Part shown: piece after piece, positions 33,289 through 40,598 of the stretch
Layout: each line of letters begins with the position of its first letter
Numbering within the stretch: position 1 is the stretch's first letter
From: Bacteroidales bacterium UBA1797
Lineage (GTDB): Bacteria; Bacteroidota; Bacteroidia; Bacteroidales; VadinHA17
Direction of reading: 5' to 3'
Length of the DNA stretch: 40,598 bases
Assembly (NCBI GenBank): GCA_002319885.1
Contig: DCFT01000215.1
Location: 48,666 to 89,263, forward strand
Notes under the pieces: generated by a model
Seen by the model: only the letters and a program-made list of their open reading frames with translations
Told to the model about the DNA's origin: nothing
Databases searched by the model: none
Program-made: the position numbers and the translations under genes

Positions 33289-34725
33289 TTAAAGATCATC
33301 GAGCGAAAACCCCAGTTTTAAAAGGTTTCCGGGTTGAAGAATTGATTTTAGCTTAGTGTCGTCAATCAGCTTCAGTATATCGTTAGCTTCAAAGATGTTG
33401 ATTTTTTTTTCTTTCATCAGTTCAGCCAGTTCGGCGGCTTTGTGATATCCGATATGAGGATTTAAAGCTGCAGTGACTGATGGACTTTTCAGAACAGCTT
33501 CATAACCGGCAACATCGTTAATCACCAGACCTGTAAACAAATTTTTCAACAGGGTTATATTGCATGAGATAAGCAAATTAATGCTTTCAATAACCGCAAT
33601 CCCTATAGACGGCAGATATGCATTAAGTTCCAGGTTGCCCTGTCCGCTGAGAGAGGAGATGAGTACATCATTTGCATATATTTTATGAGCAGCAGAGATT
33701 ACGAATTCAGAAATTACAGGATTAATCTTTCCCGGCATAATTGAACTTCCTACCTGCCGGTCGGGGATTGATAAAGTCTTAACAGCTGAAATGTCTGATG
33801 AAAGAAGACGTAAATCGGAAGACATCTTTTCAAGGTTTACTGCATGAGCTTTGAGGGTAGCATGAATCTCAACCCACTTGTCCATATTTGAGGTAGCATC
33901 GGAAAGGTTTTCGCTGTGAGCGAGTTGAAGGCCTGTAAGGTTACGAAGTTCCGGAACAACTTCCATTATAAAAAATCTGGGCAACGATAATCCTGTACCT
34001 ATTGCTCCTCCGCCGAGGTTGACCTGTTTTATTCTTTCGGAACATTTTGATACTCTCCACCAGTCCCTTGAAAGCGCTTCATTGTATGTGCTGAAGAGAA
34101 TTCCAAAAGAGGATGGAACAGCTTCCTGCAATTGAGTATATCCCGGACGAAGCTTTTCCCTGCTTTTCTTCTCATATTCCTCTACCTTCTGCCGTAGAAT
34201 ATTAATCTTTTCCTCCAGGGATTGAAGGAGATACATTACTGCAACAGTAAGAGCAGTCGGAATTACATCGTTTGTTGACTGGTAAATATTTGCATGTTCA
34301 AGCGGGTCAATAAAATTGTATTCACCACACGCATGTCCCGTTTTCTGAAGTGCAGAATTTGTAATTATCTCATTGACATTCATGTTGATACTTGTACCGG
34401 CGCCTCCCTGAAGTGCAGGGATAATGAACTGATTAAAATGGTTTCCTTCTGAAACTTCTTTAGCAGAAGAACAAAGGGCATTCAGAATGTTATCATCAAT
34501 TATTTTAAATGGCAGGTTCTTTCCGGATCTCGATTCCGCAGCTTTTCTGAATTTCCTGTAGGTATTGTAGCAGGCGAGTTTTGTGGTGCCAACCGCTTTA
34601 TACCATTCGGGTGGGAAAGGTGAGTCCCCAGGAAAGTTTTCTCTGGCTCTTATGGAATGGATACCATATAATGCTTCAGAGGGTATTTGTTTATCACCTA
34701 AACTATCTTTTTCGATCCGGTACAT
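33289..34725 (-). CDS. aspA: Aspartate ammonia-lyase
   Basis: Splits aspartate into fumarate and ammonia. It has 478 residues, the normal length for the aspartase/fumarase superfamily. The signature GSSIMPGKINP lies at about 325-335, with GAGTSINMNVNEIITN and TQLQEAVPSSFG upstream as further active-site segments. Aspartase is favoured over fumarase by GIHSIRARENFP near the N-terminus and the overall pattern. It is on the same strand as hydF 1.5 kb away. aspA-like genes recur in hydrogenase maturation clusters, so it may supply ammonia for the H-cluster bridge. Confidence 0.9.
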   Translation of the reverse strand: MYRIEKDSLGDKQIPSEALYGIHSIRARENFPGDSPFPPEWYKAVGTTKLACYNTYRKFRKAAESRSGKNLPFKIIDDNILNALCSSAKEVSEGNHFNQFIIPALQGGAGTSINMNVNEIITNSALQKTGHACGEYNFIDPLEHANIYQSTNDVIPTALTVAVMYLLQSLEEKINILRQKVEEYEKKSREKLRPGYTQLQEAVPSSFGILFSTYNEALSRDWWRVSKCSERIKQVNLGGGAIGTGLSLPRFFIMEVVPELRNLTGLQLAHSENLSDATSNMDKWVEIHATLKAHAVNLEKMSSDLRLLSSDISAVKTLSIPDRQVGSSIMPGKINPVISEFVISAAHKIYANDVLISSLSGQGNLELNAYLPSIGIAVIESINLLISCNITLLKNLFTGLVINDVAGYEAVLKSPSVTAALNPHIGYHKAAELAELMKEKKINIFEANDILKLIDDTKLKSILQPGNLLKLGFSLDDL

Positions 34726-34739
34726 ATAATTGGTGTTAT

Positions 34740-34829
34740 CTCTGTGATTCCTCTGTGGCTCTCTGTGTAACTAAGTAATTAAGAACTAACACAGAGTTAC
34801 ACAGAGAAGACACAAAGGTCCACAGAGTC
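34740..34829 (-). repeat. CTCTGTG-family intergenic repeat, copy C
   Basis: Fills the gap between the NtrC-type regulator and aspA. CTCTGTGTAACT (34761-34772) pairs perfectly with AGTTACACAGAG (34795-34806) across a 22-nt loop, and CTCTGTG/CACAGAG units flank both arms. On the reverse strand the loop reads AGTTCTT, as in the other copies. It could act as a transcript end or a processing site between the two genes. Confidence 0.7.
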
Positions 34830-34830
34830 A

Positions 34831-36006
34831 TTAAATATTTGACCCCGAAACCGGTTTCGCATAAGCAACCACATCACTGCCGGTAATTTCGGAAGGGCAT
34901 AGTATAATCAGTCTTTCAAGGACATTTCTGAACTCTCTTATATTACCAGTCCATTGAATATTCTGCAGTTCTTTGATGGCATCCTCCCTGATTGTTTTTT
35001 TACTCATCCCATATTCATTGCATATTAAATTATTAAAGTGTTCTGCCAGTATGGGGATGTCTTCACTTCTTTCATTAAGTGTTGGCACATTAATAAGGAT
35101 AACGCTGAGCCTGTGGTATAAATCCTCACGGAATCCGTTATTTTCTATCTCTCTTTTGATGTTTTTATTTGTAGCTGTAATTACGCGAACGTTTACGTGA
35201 ATATCTTTGTCAGAACCTACCCTGCTGATCTTATTTTCCTGGAGGGCTCTCAGTACTTTAGCTTGTGCTGAGAGGCTCATATCTCCGATCTCATCGAGAA
35301 AAAGAGTGCCTCCGTTTGCCTGTTCGAATTTGCCAATCCTCTGTTTGATAGCTGAGGTAAAGGAACCTTTTTCATGACCAAAAAGTTCACTTTCAATGAG
35401 TTCAGATGGGATTGCCGCGCAATTTACTTCAATAAACGGACCTTTTGCCCTGTTACTTTTTTCATGAAGCTGACGGGCAACAAGTTCTTTCCCTGTGCCA
35501 TTGGCTCCGGTGATAAGCACTCTGGCTTCAGTAGGAGCAACCCTGTCGATCATACTTTTCACCTTTTTAATAGCCTCTGATTCTCCTACTATCTCATACA
35601 ACTTGCTCACCTTGTTCTTAAGCACCTGAGTCTGAGTGATAAGCGAGGATTTATCCAGTGCATTCCTGATTGTTATGAGAAGGCGGTTAAGGTCAAGAGG
35701 CTTTTCCAGGAAATCATATGCACCTTTTTTTATTGATTCAACTGCAGTATCAATATTCCCATGCCCGGAGATCATTATAACCGGTATATCTGATGAGGTT
35801 TCTTCCAGTTTTTCAAGGACTTCGATGCCATCCATCTTTGCCATCTTGATATCGCAAAGCACAATATCATAAGCGTTTGCAGAAAACATTTCTAGTCCTT
35901 TTGGACCATCTTCCGCAAGATCAACCTCATGTTTTTCATATTCAAGAACCTCTTTCAGAGTATTTCTTATTGCCCTCTCATCATCTATAACCAATATTTT
36001 TGACAT
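34831..36006 (-). CDS. NtrC-type sigma-54 AAA+ response regulator without an HTH domain
   Basis: A 391-residue protein. The receiver domain (1-118) has phosphoacceptor D52, the acidic pair D8/D9 and K102. The AAA+ domain (about 138-365) has Walker A GANGTGKE (167-174), Walker B LFLDEIGD, and WTGNIREFRNV. The sigma-54 contact loop reads GSFTSA (214-219) instead of GAFTGA. After the AAA+ helix only about 25 residues remain, so the usual Fis-type DNA-binding domain is missing. I recall similar HTH-less forms in Bacteroidota. Its target genes and partner kinase cannot be inferred; no kinase is in the window. Confidence 0.9.
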   Translation of the reverse strand: MSKILVIDDERAIRNTLKEVLEYEKHEVDLAEDGPKGLEMFSANAYDIVLCDIKMAKMDGIEVLEKLEETSSDIPVIMISGHGNIDTAVESIKKGAYDFLEKPLDLNRLLITIRNALDKSSLITQTQVLKNKVSKLYEIVGESEAIKKVKSMIDRVAPTEARVLITGANGTGKELVARQLHEKSNRAKGPFIEVNCAAIPSELIESELFGHEKGSFTSAIKQRIGKFEQANGGTLFLDEIGDMSLSAQAKVLRALQENKISRVGSDKDIHVNVRVITATNKNIKREIENNGFREDLYHRLSVILINVPTLNERSEDIPILAEHFNNLICNEYGMSKKTIREDAIKELQNIQWTGNIREFRNVLERLIILCPSEITGSDVVAYAKPVSGSNI

Positions 36007-36028
36007 ACCTACTTATTTGAAATCCATT

Positions 36029-36125
36029 AACCACAAAGCTCACAAAGGATAAAATCCAAAGGTCGCAAAGAAATCTGACTTGGGCTCTATTCCCTGTGCC
36101 CTGTGCTCTGTGCTCTGCACCATGT
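36029..36125. repeat. Degenerate CACAAAG / CTGTGCC repeat tract, copy D
   Basis: The gap between the ABC permease and the regulator holds CCACAAAGCTCACAAAGG-like units (36031-36048), CAAAGGTCGCAAAG at 36057-36070, and a run of CTGTGCC/CTGTGCT units at 36094-36117. It is related in style but not in sequence core to copies A, B, C and E. The 101-residue frame across it is not a gene. Confidence 0.5.
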
Positions 36126-36128
36126 GCC

Positions 36129-37490
36129 TTATCCACTGTATCTCAGCCATTTCCACATTTCTTTCCATGAGGTCTTCTTTCCATACATGAGAATTCCGGT
36201 TCTGTAAACTTTTGCAGCCATCCACACAAATGAGGCAAAAGTGAGGAGCATTATTACCATAGAAATTATTATCTGCCAATAAGGAACTCCAAATGGCAGC
36301 CTGGCCATCATAACAATAGGTGAGGTCAAAGGGATAATTGAACACCAGAATGAGAGTGAGCTCTCAGGATTCTGCATAGTACCCATGGCCACCATAAGTC
36401 CCAATATTATAGGGATGGTAACAGGAAGCATGAATTGCTGGGTCTCTGTCTCATTATCTACTGCAGAACCGATTGCTGCAAATACTGAGGCGTAGAGAAG
36501 ATATCCCGTTACAAAATAGAAAATGAAACATATGATTATCAATCCCCATGGCTGATTCATTGCATTGTCAAACATTTTGGAGAATTCGGCGATCTGCGGT
36601 GATATCTCGGCAGCCTGTGTTGTACCGGTTGCAGTCTGTTGATTTCCAGCCATTAAATTTTGAGGCATTGATTGAGTGATCTCAGTAGCGCCTGATTTGG
36701 AAAGTATCGTTGTTTTCAGAAAGCCAACAATCCCAATAGTAAGAAAGATCCAGATCATGAATTGTGTAAGTCCTACAAGGGCAATACCAATAATCTTGCC
36801 CATCATCAGTTGAACCGGTTTAACAGAAGAAATAATAACCTCTACAACCCTGCTGGTTTTTTCCTCAATGACACCTCTCATTACCTGTGCTCCAAAAATG
36901 AATACCAGCATATACATCAGGAATCCGAGGATGTAGGCGAGAGCCATAGCTATACCCGTGCTTGTCCCTTTTTCAACACCAGATTCATCGAGTTTTTTTG
37001 TCTGAACAGTTACGTTTGTCTCGACATTTTTCATTATATCATCAAGATTTTCAATCTTATATGCGAGCAATTTCTGCCGTTCAATTTCCTTTTTAAGAGA
37101 GTTTTCAATATATGTAAGAAGACCAATTGGAGGTTGTTTGCTTGAGATGAGGTAAACAGCGTTAGGAGTATTTACAAGTTCAGGTGAAATATACAGGATC
37201 CCATAAAACCCCGATTTCTCAAAAGTTTTTTTAAGATCATCAACTTTAGTATTTTCCAGGTAAACAAATTCGGCATCTTTAGTATTCTTAATAACACCTT
37301 TGAAAAGGTCGGAGTTATCTTCTACCACTGCAATCTTTTTAAATTCACCGCTCTGGTTTGTCATGAGAAGGGTAGGTATGATAATTATACCTGCCATGAG
37401 AAGAGGAGCAAGAATCGTCATTATGATAAATGATTTTTTTCTTACTCTTGTCACATATTCTCTTTTAATAATTACGGATATTTTGTTCAT
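36129..37490 (-). CDS. ABC-2 type transporter permease (NatB-like)
   Basis: A 453-residue inner-membrane protein. The start (KISVIIKREYVTRVRKKSFIIMTILAPLLM) has a basic segment before helix 1, then a large extracytoplasmic domain (about 45-180), and five or so helices from 190 on, including FMYMLVFIFGAQVMRGVIEEKTSRVVEVIISSVKP, typical of the ABC2_membrane_3 family. It pairs with the ATPase 31 nt upstream. This pattern fits exporters such as NatAB, but the substrate is unknown. An Ala/Gln/Thr-rich insert (about 270-300) lies between helices. Confidence 0.88.
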   Translation of the reverse strand: MNKISVIIKREYVTRVRKKSFIIMTILAPLLMAGIIIIPTLLMTNQSGEFKKIAVVEDNSDLFKGVIKNTKDAEFVYLENTKVDDLKKTFEKSGFYGILYISPELVNTPNAVYLISSKQPPIGLLTYIENSLKKEIERQKLLAYKIENLDDIMKNVETNVTVQTKKLDESGVEKGTSTGIAMALAYILGFLMYMLVFIFGAQVMRGVIEEKTSRVVEVIISSVKPVQLMMGKIIGIALVGLTQFMIWIFLTIGIVGFLKTTILSKSGATEITQSMPQNLMAGNQQTATGTTQAAEISPQIAEFSKMFDNAMNQPWGLIIICFIFYFVTGYLLYASVFAAIGSAVDNETETQQFMLPVTIPIILGLMVAMGTMQNPESSLSFWCSIIPLTSPIVMMARLPFGVPYWQIIISMVIMLLTFASFVWMAAKVYRTGILMYGKKTSWKEMWKWLRYSG

Positions 37491-37521
37491 AACGGATATG
37501 TTTCGAGGTTATCTGAATGTT

Positions 37522-38430
37522 TTAATTCTGGGTTTCAATCACTCTTATAAAAATCTCATTCATTGATGGAAGTGCCGGGTTAAAAGAGATGATATTTCCT
37601 GATCTCATAAGATTTTGCAGTATATCATTTGTACTGATACTGCTCGAAGTTTTTAGTCTGAATATACTCTTGTTGTTTTCATTCTGTTTTTTCAGAATAT
37701 TATAATGACTGTTTCCTTCAATTTCCACGTTACCGTCAAAAACGAGATCGTATTCGTTTGCTGCCCATTTACTTCGGATCTCATTTACCCCTCCTTCAAG
37801 AATTGTTTTGGCTTTGTTGATAAGCGTTATATTATCGCAAAGTTCTTCAACGGATTCCATGTTATGGGTTGAAAAAATAATCGTTGCCCCTCTTTCCCTC
37901 AGGAACAGGATTTCATTCTTTATAATATTTGTGTTCAGAGGATCGAATCCTGTGAAAGGTTCATCAAAGATCAGTAGTTTTGGTTCATGGAGGACTGTTG
38001 TTACAAACTGTACTTTCTGTTGCATCCCTTTTGATAGTTCCTCTACTTTTTTACCCCACCAGTCTATAATATCAAGTTTTTTGAACCAGTATTTAAGTCT
38101 TCTCATGGCTTCTGCCTTTGAGAGACCTTTAAGCTGTGCAAAATACAAAGCCTGTTCACCAACCTTCATTTTTTTATATAAACCTCTCTCTTCAGGAAGA
38201 TAACCAATAAGCTGAACATCAGAGGGCATAAGTTTTCTTCCATCAAGAAACAACTCTCCTTTATCGGGACCGGTTATCTGGTTGATTATCCTTATAAAAG
38301 TGGTTTTCCCCGCGCCATTTGGTCCAAGCAATCCGTATATGCATTGTTCAGGCACGGAAATACTTACGTTATCGAGTGCAAGTTGGCTGCCGTATTGTTT
38401 TGAGACATTTTTCGCTTCAAAAAGTGACAT
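37522..38430 (-). CDS. ABC transporter ATP-binding protein (NatA-like)
   Basis: A 302-residue ATPase for the permease just downstream. Walker A is GLLGPNGAGKTT (about 34-45), the Q-loop is IGYLPEERGLY, the signature is ELSKGMQQKV, Walker B is LLIFDEPFTGFD, and the H-loop is STHNMESVEE. The segment from about 220 on is the small DUF4162 domain often attached to these ATPases. It begins an operon with the permease; repeat copy E separates it from dnaJ upstream. Confidence 0.93.
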   Translation of the reverse strand: MSLFEAKNVSKQYGSQLALDNVSISVPEQCIYGLLGPNGAGKTTFIRIINQITGPDKGELFLDGRKLMPSDVQLIGYLPEERGLYKKMKVGEQALYFAQLKGLSKAEAMRRLKYWFKKLDIIDWWGKKVEELSKGMQQKVQFVTTVLHEPKLLIFDEPFTGFDPLNTNIIKNEILFLRERGATIIFSTHNMESVEELCDNITLINKAKTILEGGVNEIRSKWAANEYDLVFDGNVEIEGNSHYNILKKQNENNKSIFRLKTSSSISTNDILQNLMRSGNIISFNPALPSMNEIFIRVIETQN

Positions 38431-38481
38431 ATGAGATTAATTTTATAATAAATGAAAATGAAATGTAAATATAGAAAAAAT

Positions 38482-38595
38482 CTCTGTGAAACTCTGTGCT
38501 TCCTTGCCTACACGGCAGGCAGGTCTGTGTAACTCCGTGTAAGTTCTTTTGTTACACAGAGTGTCACTGAGGTAACACAGAGGACCACAGAGGGC
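38482..38595 (+). repeat. CTCTGTG-family intergenic repeat, copy E
   Basis: Fills the gap between dnaJ and the ABC ATPase. CTCCGTGTAA (38533-38542) pairs with TTACACAGAG (38552-38561) with one mismatch, around the loop GTTCTTTTG. It is flanked by CTCTGTG units on the left and CACAGAG units on the right. A TGCCT...AGGCA mini-hairpin (about 38505-38520) is embedded on the left arm. The core order is the same as in copies A, B and C. Confidence 0.7.
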
Positions 38596-38617
38596 AGAAA
38601 GACTAAATTTCTAAATA

Positions 38618-39763
38618 TTATTCGAAGTACCCCTTCATTCTTTCGAAAAAGCCTTTATCGTTTTTGTCAGGGTTGGGAGTAAAAGACTCAGATTCTTTAA
38701 ACTTCTCGAATATTTTTACCTCATCCTTACTTACGTTTTTAGGTATCCACACATTTACATTGACCAGCAGATCGCCCCGGCCATATCCGTTTACTTCAGG
38801 CAGCCCTTTTCCACGCAGACGAAGAATTTTCCCGGGTTGAGTGCCGGCTTCTATCTTTATTTTTACGTTATTATCGACAGTCGGCACCTCTACATGAGTA
38901 CCCAGCACAGCATCCGGTATGCTTATAAACAAATTAAAGATCAAATCGTTACCTTCTCTTATCAGATCGGGATGTTCTTCCTCGTCAATAACTACCAGCA
39001 GGTCGCCATTTATGCCGCCTCTCCTGGGAGCGTTTCCCTTTCCACTTACTGTCATTTGCATTCCTTTACCTACCCCGGCAGGAATATTTATTTTGATTAT
39101 TTCTTCTTTCTGTACTACACCTTCGCCATAACAAGTGGTACATTTTTTCGTGATAATCTTACCTTCGCCGCCACAAGCCGGGCAGACTGATGTAGTCTGC
39201 ATCTGACCAAGCATTGTATTTGTCAGTCTGGTAACATGGCCTGTTCCATGACAGGTTGAACAGTTTGAAATACTCGAAGCATTAGCAGCCCCTGTCCCTC
39301 CGCACGTGTCGCATATATCGTATTTATTTACTTTTATTTTCTTTTCAGCTCCGGCTGCAATTTCCTGAAGAGTGAGTTTTACCTTCACTCTGAGATTACT
39401 CCCCTTGTTGACCCTTTGTCCGCGCCTGGTGCTGCCAAAACCCCCGAAACCTCCAAAAGCATCACCAAAAATATCACCGAAGGATGAAAAGATATCATCC
39501 ATGGTCATTCCGTGCCCTGAGAAACCTCCTCCGTTATTTCCCAGTCCAGCATGTCCATAACGATCGTATCTGGCTTTCTTCTCGTCATTACTTAAAACTT
39601 CATAAGCTTCAGCAGCCTCCTTGAAGTTTTCTTCTGATTTTTTATCACCCGGGTTTTTATCAGGATGATATTTCAAAGCCTGTTTCCTGTATGCTTTTTT
39701 TATCTCTTCCTTTGTGGCCTCCTTCGATAAACCAAGCACTTCGTAATAATCTCTTTTTCCCAT
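38618..39763 (-). CDS. dnaJ: Chaperone DnaJ
   Basis: Hsp40 co-chaperone that delivers substrates to DnaK and stimulates its ATPase. It has 381 residues: a J domain with HPD at 33-35, a Gly/Phe-rich linker (about 72-115), four CxxCxGxG zinc motifs (CDTCGGTG, CSTCHGTG, CPACGGEG, CTTCYGEG, about 148-215), and a C-terminal substrate-binding domain. It follows grpE by 57 nt. dnaK is not in the window. Confidence 0.97.
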   Translation of the reverse strand: MGKRDYYEVLGLSKEATKEEIKKAYRKQALKYHPDKNPGDKKSEENFKEAAEAYEVLSNDEKKARYDRYGHAGLGNNGGGFSGHGMTMDDIFSSFGDIFGDAFGGFGGFGSTRRGQRVNKGSNLRVKVKLTLQEIAAGAEKKIKVNKYDICDTCGGTGAANASSISNCSTCHGTGHVTRLTNTMLGQMQTTSVCPACGGEGKIITKKCTTCYGEGVVQKEEIIKINIPAGVGKGMQMTVSGKGNAPRRGGINGDLLVVIDEEEHPDLIREGNDLIFNLFISIPDAVLGTHVEVPTVDNNVKIKIEAGTQPGKILRLRGKGLPEVNGYGRGDLLVNVNVWIPKNVSKDEVKIFEKFKESESFTPNPDKNDKGFFERMKGYFE

Positions 39764-39820
39764 CCTTTTACTTTTATTTTTTATTCAGCCACTTACAATA
39801 TGAGATATTATGATTAGAAA

Positions 39821-40465
39821 TTATTCACCTACAACAACTTTTGAATGTCTTAATACTTTGTCCTGTAAATAATATCCTTTTAATAAAACATCAACAACTT
39901 TACCTTTTTTATCTTCTTCCTCAACCGGGATTTTCGCTACTGCGTCATGCAGATCTACGTCAAAAATACTGTTTAGAGAATCAATCTCCTTAACGCCATT
40001 TTGCTTAAGAAAATCACCGAATTTTCCGTAGATGATATTAATCCCATCTCTCAGTGAAACACAATCCGTTGTAGTATCCATATGTTTAAGAGCTCTCTCA
40101 AAATCGTCCATAAGTGGAATGATGCCCAGTAACAGATTTTCTCCGGCATATTTCGACAGATCCATCTTCTCGCGAAGAGTCCTTTTACGATAATTGTCAA
40201 ATTCAGCCGAAAGACGAATATACTTATCCTGCATTTCTGCCAGTTTTTCTTCGGTAACATTCTCTCCGGTGATCAGTTTGTCAGAAACAGCAGCATCCTG
40301 TAACAAATCAGTATCCGCTACTGTTGGTTCGCCGGAACCTGAATTGTCTGATGTTTTGCCCGGGTAGTTATCAGAAGTATTGGTATGTTCTTTATTTTCA
40401 GTTAATTTGTCGATATTATTATGTTCTGCATCTGTATGGTTTTTCATCTTTTTCTTCATGATCAC
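39821..40465 (-). CDS. grpE: Nucleotide exchange factor GrpE
   Basis: Releases ADP from DnaK. It has 214 residues: an acidic, low-complexity N-terminus (1-75), a long coiled-coil helix with EKLAEMQDKYIRLSAEFDNYRKRT, and a C-terminal beta domain with HDAVAKIPVEEEDKKGKVVDVLLKGYYLQDKVLRHSKVVVG. Later ATG codons at 40459 and 40447 are possible starts. It is the first gene of the grpE-dnaJ unit. No clear promoter is seen in the 133 nt left at the window edge. Confidence 0.95.
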   Translation of the reverse strand: MIMKKKMKNHTDAEHNNIDKLTENKEHTNTSDNYPGKTSDNSGSGEPTVADTDLLQDAAVSDKLITGENVTEEKLAEMQDKYIRLSAEFDNYRKRTLREKMDLSKYAGENLLLGIIPLMDDFERALKHMDTTTDCVSLRDGINIIYGKFGDFLKQNGVKEIDSLNSIFDVDLHDAVAKIPVEEEDKKGKVVDVLLKGYYLQDKVLRHSKVVVGE

Positions 40466-40576
40466 TTACAATATTTCAGTATTTCATCATTATTTATCAA
40501 ATTGCCTGCCAACCATGGGATATTGACAATTTGGCAGTGAAATTTTAACTAAGAGACTCAGTGAAAAAGATGTCTC

Positions 40577-40598
40577 TCAGTCCCTCAGTCCCTCAGTC
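40577..40598 (+). repeat. Short tandem repeat upstream of grpE
   Basis: TCAGTCCC is repeated from 40577 to the window end, giving two full units and a partial third (8-bp unit). A CTCAG run and an AGACTCAGTG segment precede it from about 40551. It lies upstream of grpE and is cut by the window edge. It differs from the CTCTGTG family in sequence. Confidence 0.6.

Noticed and set aside
36040..36345. 101-residue reverse frame next to the ABC permease
   Set aside because: It overlaps the permease coding region in another frame and the rest is repeat tract D.
30368..38595. CRISPR array
   Set aside because: The CTCTGTG repeats are kilobases apart, imperfect and on both strands, with genes between them. 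There is no regular repeat-spacer pattern and no cas gene.
30505..40465. Defence system or mobile island in the reverse-strand region
   Set aside because: All genes there belong to housekeeping or common families (HydF, AspA, NtrC-type regulator, ABC exporter, DnaJ, GrpE). No integrase, transposase or known defence domain is seen.

Overview
The window looks like the chromosome of an anaerobic or microaerotolerant member of the Bacteroidota, most likely order Bacteroidales or a near relative. The evidence is a set of lineage-typical families: a BT0820-type HAD phosphatase, DUF4492 in front of cydA, a DUF5683 protein after parAB, zinc-free type B ribosomal protein L31, and the order pyrE / SRPBCC / birA / rsfS / ftsH / cdsA / psd. 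Two promoters fit the Bacteroidota consensus (TTTG, 19-20 nt, TAnnTTTG), and good Shine-Dalgarno sequences are rare. I see no rRNA, tRNA, CRISPR array, transposase, prophage or parS site. Almost all of the sequence is coding.

Layout. 0.1-3.3 kb: a polysaccharide flippase-like membrane protein, a large GNAT-like protein and rpmE2, closed by a strong terminator. 3.5-9.5 kb: lon-coaD (overlapping), a NUDIX hydrolase on the other strand, pyrE, an SRPBCC protein, birA (reverse) and rsfS. 9.5-14.5 kb: ftsH, cdsA, psd and a flavodiiron protein. 14.5-19.6 kb: a small heat-shock protein (reverse), an AI-2E-type permease, and the cytochrome bd operon DUF4492-cydA-cydB, followed by an overlooked 38-residue single-helix protein that resembles CydX in size and position. 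19.7-23.0 kb: pssA (reverse), a HAD phosphatase, a glutaminyl cyclase lipoprotein and a lipid kinase (reverse). 23.4-30.3 kb: parA-parB, then DUF5683-mltD-SGNH/MBOAT; the last is a 994-residue fusion of an SGNH hydrolase domain with an MBOAT acyltransferase. 30.5-40.5 kb: mostly reverse-strand genes (hydF, aspA, an HTH-less NtrC-type regulator, an ABC-2 exporter pair, dnaJ, grpE) with one forward glycosyltransferase. Their gaps are filled by a recurring family of CTCTGTG/CACAGAG-rich, hairpin-forming repeats that I did not see in the first 30 kb.

How the genes work together. cdsA, pssA and psd supply the whole route from phosphatidic acid to phosphatidylethanolamine, and a YegS-type kinase can return diacylglycerol to the pool. 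Cytochrome bd and the flavodiiron protein both remove oxygen, while hydF (and perhaps aspA) points to [FeFe]-hydrogenase, which is oxygen-sensitive. Lon, FtsH, Hsp20, DnaJ and GrpE form a protein quality-control set. DUF5683, MltD and the SGNH-MBOAT fusion look like an envelope or peptidoglycan module. The observations most worth following are that fusion beside a lytic transglycosylase, the CydX-like microprotein, the repeat family, and the regulator with no DNA-binding domain.
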